Notes under the pieces: generated by a model
Databases searched by the model: none
What the model was told of the DNA's origin: nothing
Seen by the model: only the letters and a program-made list of their open reading frames with translations
Made by a program: the position numbers and the translations under genes
Source of the DNA: Armatimonadota bacterium
Lineage (GTDB): Bacteria > Sysuimicrobiota > Sysuimicrobiia > Sysuimicrobiales > Humicultoraceae
DNA: 7,261 nt
Direction: 5' to 3'
Assembly (NCBI GenBank): GCA_016199305.1
Contig: JACQGZ010000318.1
Coordinates: 1 to 7,261 of the forward strand
Part shown: positions 1-6,392 of the stretch, piece after piece
Layout: each line of letters begins with the position of its first letter
Numbering within the stretch: the first letter of the stretch is position 1

Positions 1-807
1 CCCGCCAGGAATCGTGAGCCACATCCGAACGCCGAGAGCGCCGTCACGACGGAGCTGCCGCACGACCGTGAGCAGTTCCACGCCCGGCCCGTGCTCCGAC
101 GCCAGGCCGAGGCCGCCGTCGGAGGCCATGTTGTGCACCCCGACGATCCCCATCCGATGGGCCACGGCCGTCGCCGCTTCCGCTGCGCGGCGCAGCGCGC
201 CCGGGTCGGGCCGGGCCACCACCGTTAACATCGGCTCCTTGGCCGCCTCTTTCAGGATCCCAGTCGGGTGGCCGGAGGCGTCGCGTGCGATCTCCCCGCC
301 GGGAGGGTCGGCCGTCTCCGGACCGATGCCCGCCGCCTCCAGGGCCACGGAATTCACCCAGAGCAGGTGGCCGTCTTTGCTGGTGAGCGCCACCGGACGC
401 CCGGCGCTGACCGGGTCAAGGTCGTCGCGGGTCGGCCAGCGTCCCTCCGCCCAGAGGTTCTTGTCCCATCCCCGGCCCGTGACCCACGATCCTTCTGGCG
501 CGGCCGCGGCCGCCTCGCGCACCCGCGCCGCTGCCTCAGCGAGCGAACGGGCCGGGCTCAGGTCGATCCGCTGCAGGCTGAGACCGTAGGACAGAAAGTG
601 CACGTGGCTGTCGGTGAGACCGGGCAGCACCGTCCGGCCCCCAAGGTCGATCCGGCGGGCGAGGGGGAAGGCGTCGGCCAGCGTCCGGCCATCGCCCACC
701 GCCGCGATGCGGTCGCCTTCGACCGCAACGGCCTCCACGATCGGCCGGGCGGGGTCGAGTGTGTAGGCCCGTATCCCGGTGAAGAGCGTGACCGACGGCC
801 TGCTCAC
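1..807 (-). CDS. YtcJ-like metal-dependent amidohydrolase (amidohydrolase 3 family), C-terminus cut by window edge
   Basis: The first 269 codons are present; the frame is open to base 1. The start is GTG at 807-805, sharing the bases GTGA with the ribH stop, so translation is probably coupled to ribH. The protein begins with the usual small beta domain (LFTGIRAYTLDPARP), then TVLPGLTDSHVHF at about residues 57-69, whose HVH is the metal-binding HxH of the amidohydrolase TIM barrel. GHLLWVNSVAL and GHPTGILKEAA follow at the places where YtcJ-type proteins have GHxxWVNSxAL and G.PTGxLxE.A. Family members are about 500-550 residues, so roughly half is here; the remaining metal ligands lie outside the window. 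No signal peptide is seen, so it is probably cytoplasmic. Family membership is clear. The substrate is not: characterised relatives hydrolyse various amide or cyclic C-N bonds. It is the last visible gene of the riboflavin operon. Confidence 0.88.
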   Translation of the reverse strand, partial: MSRPSVTLFTGIRAYTLDPARPIVEAVAVEGDRIAAVGDGRTLADAFPLARRIDLGGRTVLPGLTDSHVHFLSYGLSLQRIDLSPARSLAEAAARVREAAAAAPEGSWVTGRGWDKNLWAEGRWPTRDDLDPVSAGRPVALTSKDGHLLWVNSVALEAAGIGPETADPPGGEIARDASGHPTGILKEAAKEPMLTVVARPDPGALRRAAEAATAVAHRMGIVGVHNMASDGGLGLASEHGPGVELLTVVRQLRRDGALGVRMWLTIPGG

Positions 808-1289
808 CGTCCCGCGTCGGAGAGGCGGCGCAGCAGCGTGGCCATCTCGATCGCCGCGGCGGCGGCCTCCCGCCCGCGGTTCCGGTCGCCGCTGGACCGC
901 ACATCTGCCTGGGCCGGATCGTAGACGCTCAGCACTTCGTAGATGATCGGGACGCCGGTTTCATAAGAGGCTCGGGCCACCCCGGCAGCGGCCTCACGGC
1001 TGACGTGCTCAAAGTGAGCCGTCTCGCCTTTGATCACGCAGCCGAGGGCGATCATCGCATCGTAGGCGCCCGTCGCCGCCAGCCGCCGGGCCACCAGCGG
1101 AATCTCAAAGGCGCCCGGCACCCAGGCGACCTCCACCTCCGCCGCCCCGCGTTCGGCCAGCACCGCCTGCGCCCCCTCCAGCAGCCGCCGCGTGATGTAG
1201 TCGTTGTAGCGGGAAACGACGATGCCGACGCGCAGCCCGCCCGCGTCCTGCGAGCCTTCCCAAGCCGCGCCGCGAAGGGTCTGCGCCAC
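804..1289 (-). CDS. ribH: 6,7-dimethyl-8-ribityllumazine synthase (RibH)
   Basis: RibH condenses 5-amino-6-ribitylamino-uracil with 3,4-dihydroxy-2-butanone 4-phosphate, the penultimate step of riboflavin synthesis, normally as a cytosolic pentamer or 60-mer. The 161-residue length is normal. Visible family signatures are VGIVVSRYN (residues 21-29), PGAFEIPL (58-65), GETAHFEHVSREAA (89-101) with the probable catalytic His92, and Arg131, likely a phosphate contact, before RNRG (136-139) and AAIEMA. The stretch EVLSVYDPAQADVRSSGDR replaces the usual GVLTTDTxEQAxxRAG segment, so the C-terminal third is divergent but aligns almost without gaps. The start is GTG at 1289, 9 bases after the ribBA TAA. 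No good ribosome-binding site precedes it, which suggests coupling to ribBA termination. The stop overlaps the amidohydrolase start by four bases. Confidence 0.95.
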   Translation of the reverse strand: MAQTLRGAAWEGSQDAGGLRVGIVVSRYNDYITRRLLEGAQAVLAERGAAEVEVAWVPGAFEIPLVARRLAATGAYDAMIALGCVIKGETAHFEHVSREAAAGVARASYETGVPIIYEVLSVYDPAQADVRSSGDRNRGREAAAAAIEMATLLRRLSDAGR

Positions 1290-1298
1290 GGTGATCTG

Positions 1299-2504
1299 TT
1301 ATTCGATCGAGAGGAGATGTCCCAGCTTGTGCCGTTTGGTCTTCAGGTAGCGGTAGTTCTCCTCGGTAGGCGCCATCTCCAGCGGGATGCGCTCGACGAC
1401 CTCGATCCCGTACCCCTCCAGCCCGGCGCGTTTCTGGGGGTTGTTGGTGATCAGACGGACCTGACGCAGCCCCAGGTCGACCAGGATCTGAGCGCCGACG
1501 CCGTAGTCGCGCGGATCGGGGGGAAAACCCAGCAGCATGTTCGCCTCCACCGTGTCCTTGCCGTGGTCCTGCAGCGCGTAGGCCTTGATCTTGTTGGCCA
1601 GACCGATGCCGCGCCCTTCCTGACGGATGTAGACGACGACCCCCTGCCCGGCCCGCGCCACCATGTCCATCGCCGCGCGGAGCTGCTCGCCGCAGTCGCA
1701 GCGGAGGGAGCCGAAGACCTCGCCGGTCAGACACTCCGAGTGCATCCGCACCAGCACGGGGCGGCCGTCCTCCAGATCGCCTTTCACCAGAGCCAGGTGA
1801 CTCGCTCCGTCGAGGGTGTTCTCGTACACCACCGCGCGGAACTCCCCCCATCGCGTGGGCAGCCGCGTCTCGCCTTCCCGGCGCACGAACGGATCGCGCT
1901 CCAGCCGGTACCGGATCAGGTCGGCGATGGAGACGATGCGCAGCCCGTGCTCCCCGGCGAAAACCTCCAGCGTGGGCAGGCGGGCCATCCGGCCGTCGTC
2001 GGCCAGGATCTCGCACAGCACGCCCGCGGGGGCGAACCCCGCCAGCCGCGGCAGGTCGACGCTGGCTTCCGTGTGCCCGGCGCGGCGCAGCACCCCGCCG
2101 TCGGCCGCCTGGAGCGGGAAGATGTGCCCGGGTCGCATGAAGTCCTCCGCCGTCGAGCGGGCATCGGCCAGCGCCTTGATCGTCACCGCGCGGTCGAAGG
2201 CCGAGATCCCGGTGGTGGTCCCGTCCCGGGCGTCCACCGAGACGGTGAAGGCGGTGCCCAGGCGGGCGGTATTGACCTCGACCATCGGCGGCAGCCGGAG
2301 GGCGGCGAGACGGCCGGCGGTCATCGGCACGCAGAGCAGCCCGCGGCCGAAGCGGGTCATGAAGTTGATCGCCTCCGGGGTGACCGCCTCGGCGGCCATC
2401 ACCAGGTCGCCCTCGTTCTCCCGGTCCTCGTCGTCGACCACGATGACCATCCGCCCCCGGCGGATCTCCTCCAGGGCTTCGGGAATGGTCGCAAAGCCGC
2501 TCAT
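1299..2504 (-). CDS. ribBA: Bifunctional 3,4-dihydroxy-2-butanone-4-phosphate synthase / GTP cyclohydrolase II (RibBA)
   Basis: A 401-residue fusion with the normal domain order. Residues about 1-200 are DHBP synthase, which converts ribulose 5-phosphate to DHBP plus formate: [11 protein letters not shown] (24-34) and [11 protein letters not shown] (141-151) are the acidic loop and substrate loop. Residues about 205-401 are GTP cyclohydrolase II, which opens GTP to the first pyrimidine intermediate: the zinc cysteines are Cys258, Cys269 and Cys271 in [14 protein letters not shown], followed by RQEGRGIGL (294-302), DPRDY (330-334) and TNNPQKR (353-359). All key residues of both halves are present, so both activities are expected. 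ATG at 2504 shares ATGA with the ribE stop. A GAGGAG ribosome-binding site lies 6 bases upstream. It supplies both precursors for the neighbouring RibD and RibH. Confidence 0.97.
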   Translation of the reverse strand: MSGFATIPEALEEIRRGRMVIVVDDEDRENEGDLVMAAEAVTPEAINFMTRFGRGLLCVPMTAGRLAALRLPPMVEVNTARLGTAFTVSVDARDGTTTGISAFDRAVTIKALADARSTAEDFMRPGHIFPLQAADGGVLRRAGHTEASVDLPRLAGFAPAGVLCEILADDGRMARLPTLEVFAGEHGLRIVSIADLIRYRLERDPFVRREGETRLPTRWGEFRAVVYENTLDGASHLALVKGDLEDGRPVLVRMHSECLTGEVFGSLRCDCGEQLRAAMDMVARAGQGVVVYIRQEGRGIGLANKIKAYALQDHGKDTVEANMLLGFPPDPRDYGVGAQILVDLGLRQVRLITNNPQKRAGLEGYGIEVVERIPLEMAPTEENYRYLKTKRHKLGHLLSIE

Positions 2505-3121
2505 CGTTGCTCCTCACTTTCTTCAGGCGCGTCCGTCCTGCCGAGCAGCCGCGCCGTGTGCTTGGCCAGAATGTCCACCTCGACGTTGACGGCATCGCCC
2601 GCGCGCTTGCCGCCGAGCCCCGTGACGGCCAGTGTGTGGGGGATCAGCGCCACCGCGCAGCGCGTCCCGTTGCTCGCCGCCACTGTCAGACTCACCCCGT
2701 CGATCGCCAGCGACCCCTTCTCGACGACGAAGCGGGAGAGCCCGGCGGGGAGCTCCACCTCCATCCAGCGCCCCTCACCCGCGCGCTCCATCCGGGTGAT
2801 GACCCCGACGCCGTCCACGTGCCCCTGCACGAAGTGACCGCCGAACCGGCCGTCCGCGGCCAGCGGGCGCTCCAGGTTCACCACGGCCCCCGCCTGCAGC
2901 CGCTCCATCGTAGTTCGTCGCAGGGTCTCGGCCGCCAGGTCGGTGGCGACGACGTCTGCGTTTACCTCGACGACGGTGAGGCAGACGCCGTCCACCGCCA
3001 GACTCTGCCCCGGCCGGAGGTCATCCATCTCCGGGGGCACCCGCAGGCGCAGCCGCGCGCCCTCCTCCCGCCGCTCAAGGGCGAGAACCTCGCCGCGCGC
3101 CTCGATGATCCCCGTGAACAT
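2501..3121 (-). CDS. ribE: Riboflavin synthase, alpha subunit (RibE/RibC type)
   Basis: It catalyses dismutation of two lumazine molecules to riboflavin plus the pyrimidine recycled by RibH. At 206 residues it has the usual length and two tandem lumazine-binding domains. The N-terminal one starts with the invariant MFTGIIE and has [13 protein letters not shown] (38-50). The second begins near [14 protein letters not shown] (91-104) and has [13 protein letters not shown] (135-147) and IPHTL (160-164). The C-terminal tail ([10 protein letters not shown]) is short and acidic. The open frame extends further upstream, but MFTGI fixes the start at 3121. That ATG follows the ribD TGA by two bases and has GAGGGAG about 8 bases upstream inside the end of ribD. 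The stop overlaps ribBA by ATGA. The gene is named ribE in the Bacillus operon scheme and ribC in E. coli. Confidence 0.96.
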   Translation of the reverse strand: MFTGIIEARGEVLALERREEGARLRLRVPPEMDDLRPGQSLAVDGVCLTVVEVNADVVATDLAAETLRRTTMERLQAGAVVNLERPLAADGRFGGHFVQGHVDGVGVITRMERAGEGRWMEVELPAGLSRFVVEKGSLAIDGVSLTVAASNGTRCAVALIPHTLAVTGLGGKRAGDAVNVEVDILAKHTARLLGRTDAPEESEEQR

Positions 3122-3123
3122 CG

Positions 3124-4299
3124 TCAGCGCTCCCTCGCGGGCGCCGGTACCACTGTCCCCTCCTGGTGCGCCCGTGCCGGCACCGGCCGCGTGCCGGGGA
3201 GGTAGCCTTCGATCGCGACGTCCTCGCCCAGCCGGCGGACCGACACCTCCGACAGGCGGAGCAGCCCGTTCGGGCCCAGCGGCCCCCACCCCTCGATGGC
3301 CGTCGGTGCCTCACCCCCGCCGATAAGCCCCGGCGTCACCAAGGCGATGACCTTGTGCGCGACGCCCTCCGCCAGCGCCGCGGCGTGGATCGTCCCCCCG
3401 CCCTCGATGAGCACGCTGAGCACCCCGCGCTGCCCCAGGATCTCCATCAGCGCCCGCAGCGAGGGCCGCCCTCCCGGCAGGAGCAGCACCTCCGCGCCCG
3501 TCTCACGCACCGCGGCGACGCGATCCGAGGGCGCGGCCTCCGAGGCGACGATCAGGGTCGGCGACGCCGAGTGCAGGCGGAGGAGGCGGGCGTCCGCGGG
3601 AATCCGCAGGCGGGAATCGAGCACGATCCGCATGGGATCCCGGCCGCCGGGAATCCGGCAGGTCAACTGCGGATCGTCGGTGAGCACCGTGTTGATGCCC
3701 ACCAGCACCGCGTCGTGCACATCACGCAGTTCGTGGACGTACGTGCGGGCCGCCTCGCCGCTGATGGCGGTAGTGACTCCGCGGCCGGCGGCGATCTTGC
3801 CGTCCAGGCTCATCGCCCACTTCAGGCTCACAAACGGCCGACCGGTGCGCCGGTGCACCACATAGGCCTCGTTCAGCGCCAGTGCCTCCGCGGCCAGTGT
3901 CCCCTCTGTGACGTCCACGCCGGCCGCACGGAGCCGCGCGACCCCTCTCCCGTCAACACGGGCATCGGGATCAGGCATGGCCAGGACGACGCGACCCACC
4001 CCCGCCTTCAGGATCTCCTCCGTGCACGGGCCGGTGCGCCCGGTGTGGGCGCAGGGTTCCAGCGTCACATAGAGCGTCGCCCCCCGGGCGCGGGCGCCGG
4101 CCTCTTCGAGCGCGACGGCCTCGGCGTGGGCCGTCCCCGCCCTCCCGTGAAACCCGCGCCCGACGGCCTGCCCGTCCCGCACGACCACGGCGCCCACCGC
4201 CGGGTTGGGACTGGTGCGCCCCAGTCCCTGGCGCGCCAGGGCCAGCGCCTCCCGCATGAAGGCTTCGTCCAAACGCTCCGCATCCCGCATGCGATTCAT
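3124..4299 (-). CDS. ribD: Bifunctional diaminohydroxyphosphoribosylaminopyrimidine deaminase / 5-amino-6-(5-phosphoribosylamino)uracil reductase (RibD)
   Basis: RibD deaminates and then reduces (NADPH) the product of GTP cyclohydrolase II. Residues about 12-150 are the zinc deaminase: SPNPAVGAVVV (30-40), HAE (58-60, zinc His plus catalytic Glu) and PCAHTGRTGPC (82-92, zinc Cys83 and Cys92). Residues about 155-370 are the reductase: FVSLKWAMSLDGKIA (156-170), GINTVLTDDPQLT (201-213) and LIEGGGT (297-303). Length is 391 residues, somewhat above the usual 360-380 because of a short C-terminal tail. The start is uncertain. ATG 4299 is preferred because GGGCGG lies 10 bases upstream. ATG 4290 or ATG 4257 would also keep the deaminase fold. 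The frame stays open up to 4395, but that part lies inside the FMN riboswitch and is not coding. It is the first structural gene of the operon. Confidence 0.95.
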   Translation of the reverse strand: MNRMRDAERLDEAFMREALALARQGLGRTSPNPAVGAVVVRDGQAVGRGFHGRAGTAHAEAVALEEAGARARGATLYVTLEPCAHTGRTGPCTEEILKAGVGRVVLAMPDPDARVDGRGVARLRAAGVDVTEGTLAAEALALNEAYVVHRRTGRPFVSLKWAMSLDGKIAAGRGVTTAISGEAARTYVHELRDVHDAVLVGINTVLTDDPQLTCRIPGGRDPMRIVLDSRLRIPADARLLRLHSASPTLIVASEAAPSDRVAAVRETGAEVLLLPGGRPSLRALMEILGQRGVLSVLIEGGGTIHAAALAEGVAHKVIALVTPGLIGGGEAPTAIEGWGPLGPNGLLRLSEVSVRRLGEDVAIEGYLPGTRPVPARAHQEGTVVPAPARER

Positions 4300-4336
4300 C
4301 AAAAGCAAACCGCCCGAAAGCGACGGCCTTCGGGCG
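4300..4336 (-). terminator. Intrinsic terminator of the FMN riboswitch (expression platform)
   Basis: Read on the minus strand, CGCCCGAA (4336-4329) pairs perfectly with TTCGGGCG (4318-4311). The inner bases GGC/GCT can extend the stem to 11 pairs closing a CGTC loop. A T-rich run, GTTTGCTTTT, follows at once. This is a classical Rho-independent terminator located between the aptamer and the ribD start codon, as expected for a transcription-attenuating FMN riboswitch. Its ascending arm is also complementary to the 5' strand of the aptamer P1, giving an alternative antiterminator. Confidence 0.87.
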
Positions 4337-4351
4337 TAAAAATGCAAGAAA

Positions 4352-4492
4352 GACCTTCTCCCATCCGGACTGTACCGTCGGCTCCGGAATCGCACCGGAT
4401 CTGCAGCGCCAGCGCGCCGCTCGCGGGCTTTACCGCCGGTCGGGAATTGCCCCCGGGCTCACCGCCCGGAGACTCACCCTGCCCCGAAGGTC
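4352..4492 (-). promoter_or_regulatory. FMN riboswitch (RFN element) controlling the riboflavin operon
   Basis: The minus strand carries the conserved RFN blocks in order: CTTCGGGGCAGGGTGA, AATTCCCGACCGGCGGTAAA, GCCCGCGAG, then GATTCCGGAGCCGACGGTACA and GTCCGGATGGGAGAAGG. P1 is closed by GACCTTC (4492-4486) with GAAGGTC (4358-4352). The aptamer binds FMN directly. The P2 loop is enlarged by a GC hairpin (CCGGGC/GCCCGG), and a variable GC-rich arm lies between GCCCGCGAG and GATTCCGG. Placement just downstream of a promoter and upstream of a terminator and ribD is the standard arrangement for riboflavin operons. Confidence 0.97.
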
Positions 4493-4507
4493 GTCAGTAT
4501 TCAGTTC

Positions 4508-4522
4508 CCTTCAATCATAGCA
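4508..4522 (-). promoter_or_regulatory. Extended -10 promoter of the riboflavin operon
   Basis: On the minus strand, TGCTATGAT (4522-4514) is a TG-N-TATGAT extended -10 element, an A/T island in a very GC-rich stretch. It lies so that transcription would start near 4507, about 15 bases before the riboswitch P1. No convincing TTGACA-like -35 is found 16-18 bases upstream, in keeping with an extended -10 promoter. This is inferred from pattern and position only. Confidence 0.6.
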
Positions 4523-4581
4523 CAGCCAGCCGCCGGACACGCACAGCAGGCGGCGGGCCGCCGGGCCGGGCACCGCCCCGG

Positions 4582-5055
4582 CTACTCCTCCCGCAGATCG
4601 ACCGCCTGCGCCCCGCTGGCGCGCAGCAACGCCTCCGGAGTGATGGAGAAGACCGCGCGGGGCGTCCCCGCCGCCGCGTAGACCAGGTCGTACTGGAGCA
4701 GGTCCCGGTCAAGGAAGGCCGGCAGCGCCCGCCGGTGGCCCACCGGCGGGACGCCGCCGATGGCAAACCCGGTGGCCGACCGCACCGCGTCGGCGTCGGC
4801 CTTGACGATCGTCCGCGCCCCGGTGGCAGCGGCAAGTTTCCCCAGATCCACCCGGTTCGACCCCGACACCAGCACCAGGATGGCACGGCCGTCGGCCAGG
4901 AAGATCAGGGATTTCACGATCTGGGCGACGGTGGTCCCCAGCGCCCGCGCCGCATCCTCGGCCGTGCGGGTCCCGGCCGGGAACTCTGCAATCTCGGCCG
5001 CGACGCCCACGGCCTGCAATGCCGCCCGCACGCGGTCCACGCGAAGGGGGATCAC
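4582..5055 (-). CDS. YbaK/ProX-type aminoacyl-tRNA deacylase (INS superfamily)
   Basis: A 157-residue single-domain protein of the YbaK/aminoacyl-tRNA-synthetase-associated family. These cytosolic proteins hydrolyse mischarged tRNA, for example Cys- or Ala-tRNA(Pro). Family features are TAEDAARALG (31-40), IVKSLIF (46-52) with the conserved Lys48, IGGVPPVGH (99-107), and YAAAGTPRAVFSITPEAL near the end. The start is GTG at 5055, the only orthodox start after the upstream in-frame TGA; no clear ribosome-binding site precedes it. That TGA is the stop of the preceding VOC reading frame, 42 bases away, so the two could share a transcript. Downstream, GC-rich inverted repeats without a T-run occupy 4525-4580, so no intrinsic terminator separates it from the rib promoter. 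Which tRNA it edits cannot be told from sequence. Confidence 0.9.
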   Translation of the reverse strand: MIPLRVDRVRAALQAVGVAAEIAEFPAGTRTAEDAARALGTTVAQIVKSLIFLADGRAILVLVSGSNRVDLGKLAAATGARTIVKADADAVRSATGFAIGGVPPVGHRRALPAFLDRDLLQYDLVYAAAGTPRAVFSITPEALLRASGAQAVDLREE

Positions 5056-5097
5056 GAGGCGGAAAGTTCTGGTACCGGGCTCATCGGCTGGTGATCG

Positions 5098-5718
5098 TCA
5101 CACACAGGAGGGGGCGCTCTTTCCAACGGTCAGCAGGATGGCGTTGCCTGACGGGTCACGCAGGAAGAACACGCCGCTCTTCTCCTCAAATGCGGTCTTC
5201 GATGCCCGCAGGCGCGCGATGACATGGCCCAGTTCCGGCTCATCCGGCAGAACGACGGTGATGCAACGCCGTCCGGCAGCGTCGGCCGGGGGCCGCGGCG
5301 CGCCCTCGCCGGCCCAGGTGTTCAGGCCGACGTGGTGGTGGTACCCCCCCGCGGAAAGGAACGCCGCGCTCCGTCCAACGCCCAGCATCAAGTCAAATCC
5401 AAGCCCGTCGCGGTAGAAGGCTACCGCCTGGTGCACATCGGCCACGTGCAGATGTACGTGACCGATGCGCGTCAGCGGGGAGAGGCCCTGCCAGGGGCGG
5501 TCATCACCGTCCAGTTCTGCCAGCAGGCCATCGACGTCCAGCGGCTCGGTCGCCATCCGCAGCTGACCGTTGAGCTGAGGCCATTCCCGGCGTGGCCGGT
5601 CGGCGTAGATCTCGATGCCGTTGCCGTCGGGATCGGCCAGGTAGAGGGCGTCACTGACCAGGTGGTCTGAGGCCCCCTGTACCCAGGCTCGTCTCAGGAT
5701 GTATCGGTGCGGAACGCG
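5098..5718 (-). pseudogene. N-terminally truncated two-domain VOC protein, CatE-like (glyoxalase/extradiol dioxygenase superfamily)
   Basis: The frame is open from the codon after the yceI TGA to 5098 (206 codons), but the first orthodox start is ATG 5556, giving 152 residues. Recognisable CatE-type sequence begins well before that ATG, at about 5682: VQGASDHLVSDALYLADPDG, then GIEIYADRPRREW and NGQLRMATEPLDVDGLLAEL. These are the end of the N-terminal VOC domain and the linker. The complete C-terminal VOC domain follows, with RIGHVHLHVADVHQAVAFY, GYHHHVGLNTWAGEGAP and FFLRDPSGN. Full-length relatives are about 280 residues, so roughly 85-100 N-terminal residues are missing and yceI sits where they should be. 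ATG 5556 has no ribosome-binding site. It is most likely a decayed gene left by a deletion. Less likely are a functional single-domain VOC protein from 5556, or readthrough of the yceI stop. Confidence 0.72.
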
Positions 5719-6267
5719 TCATGCCGCCGCCGGTGCCGTGACCGCCGCCACCGCCTCAACGTCCAGGGTGAAACGAACCTCCTCACCAACCAGCAGCGCG
5801 CCCAGCTCGAGGACCTGGTTCCAGGTGAGGTCCCAGTCCTTGCGGTTGACCGTTCCGCTGGCACTGGCCCCGGCTCTCAGGGCGCCCGTGTAATCCTTTA
5901 CGGGCTCGGTGATCTCCACCTCGAAGGTGACTGGCCGGGTGTGCTCCCGGATGGTGAAGTTGCCCGTCACCAGGTACCTGCCCGTCCCCAGCGGCTCGAT
6001 CGTGGTGCTGCGGAACGTCAGGTGGGGGTACTTTTCGGCGTCGAGAAAGTCCGGCGATCGGAGGTGTCCGTCGCGCTGCGGCTCAGCGGTGTCGATGCTG
6101 GCGGCTTCGATAGTAGCTTGAATCGAATTCAGGGTGCCGTCATCGCTAGTTTCGATGGCACCGGTGATTTTCTTGAACTGCCCGCGGACGGTCGAAAGTC
6201 CCATATGGCGTACGGCGAACTGCAGGCTGGTGTGAGCGGGATCGATGGTCCACTTCATCCACTTCAT
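5719..6267 (-). CDS. YceI-family lipid/isoprenoid-binding protein, cytosolic form
   Basis: A 182-residue YceI domain: a lipocalin-like beta barrel that in characterised members holds polyisoprenoid or other amphiphilic ligands. Signatures are [20 protein letters not shown] (6-25), the block [20 protein letters not shown] (59-78) and [10 protein letters not shown] (141-150). Many homologues are exported; this one has no signal peptide, so a cytosolic location is expected. The start is ATG 6267, with GGAGG 8 bases upstream. An in-frame TTG at 6282 lies in front of the ribosome-binding site and is rejected. A second ATG sits 9 bases downstream because of a tandem ATGAAGTGG duplication. The C-terminus is Ala-rich ([10 protein letters not shown]). 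The TGA at 5721-5719 is followed in frame by the truncated VOC gene. It is divergent from the HxlR regulator, which probably controls it. Confidence 0.93.
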   Translation of the reverse strand: MKWMKWTIDPAHTSLQFAVRHMGLSTVRGQFKKITGAIETSDDGTLNSIQATIEAASIDTAEPQRDGHLRSPDFLDAEKYPHLTFRSTTIEPLGTGRYLVTGNFTIREHTRPVTFEVEITEPVKDYTGALRAGASASGTVNRKDWDLTWNQVLELGALLVGEEVRFTLDVEAVAAVTAPAAA

Positions 6268-6280
6268 GACTCTCCCCTCC

Positions 6281-6299
6281 AACTATACTTTTTGTAGTT
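6281..6299. promoter_or_regulatory. Putative operator palindrome upstream of yceI
   Basis: AACTATACTTTTTGTAGTT is an imperfect palindrome. The arms AACTA/TAGTT match fully, plus one further matching pair one base inside, around an A/T-rich centre. It lies 14 bases before the yceI start codon and about 94 bases before the HxlR start codon. A/T-rich inverted repeats with ACT...AGT arms are typical of HxlR/DUF24 regulators. Binding by the adjacent regulator is inferred. Confidence 0.5.
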
Positions 6300-6307
6300 A
6301 CTTCTCT

Positions 6308-6313
6308 TTCATA
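6308..6313 (-). promoter_or_regulatory. Possible -10 of the yceI promoter
   Basis: TATGAA on the minus strand would place the start of transcription near 6301, just upstream of the operator palindrome, with a leader of about 34 bases holding the ribosome-binding site. No good -35 is seen 16-18 bases upstream. An alternative TATAGT at 6287-6282 lies too close to the start codon for a normal leader. Weak call. Confidence 0.3.
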
Positions 6314-6341
6314 TGTCCATTTTGCGCCCCTAGGCTTCCTC

Positions 6342-6370
6342 TTGTCAAGTACCTTCTCTTTTGTTAGAAT
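6342..6370 (+). promoter_or_regulatory. Sigma-70/SigA-type promoter of the HxlR regulator gene
   Basis: TTGTCA (6342-6347) and TAGAAT (6365-6370) are separated by exactly 17 bases, close to the consensus. The expected start is near 6377, about 16 bases before the ATG, leaving room for the GGAGG site. The region is A/T-rich against a GC-rich genome. Confidence 0.72.
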
Positions 6371-6392
6371 CTCCTCACGGAGGGCCGAATCG

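Noticed and set aside
1105..2595. 496-codon minus-strand frame overlapping ribBA and ribH
   Set aside because: It is a different frame through genes whose correct frames carry all family motifs; its composition is Arg/Gly/Pro-rich noise.
1005..2837. 610-codon open frame on the plus strand opposite ribE, ribBA and ribH
   Set aside because: It lies antisense to genes with complete catalytic motifs, and its translation is rich in Arg, His, Gln and Pro with no recognisable domain. It is a GC-rich antisense shadow.
3122..3289. N-terminal extension of ribE reaching 3289
   Set aside because: It overlaps the end of ribD in another frame; MFTGI at 3121 is the invariant start of riboflavin synthase.
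4300..4395. N-terminal extension of ribD reaching 4395
   Set aside because: These codons lie in the terminator and the 3' part of the FMN aptamer; RibD homology begins near 4266.
4525..4581. GC-rich inverted repeats after the YbaK gene as a terminator
   Set aside because: Stems such as GCCGGG/CCCGGC and GGCGG/CCGCC are possible, but no T-run follows, so an intrinsic terminator cannot be claimed.
3166..5094. 642-codon open frame on the plus strand opposite ribD, the riboswitch and the YbaK gene
   Set aside because: It crosses a clear riboswitch, a terminator and two real genes, with biased low-complexity composition and no domain. It is a shadow.
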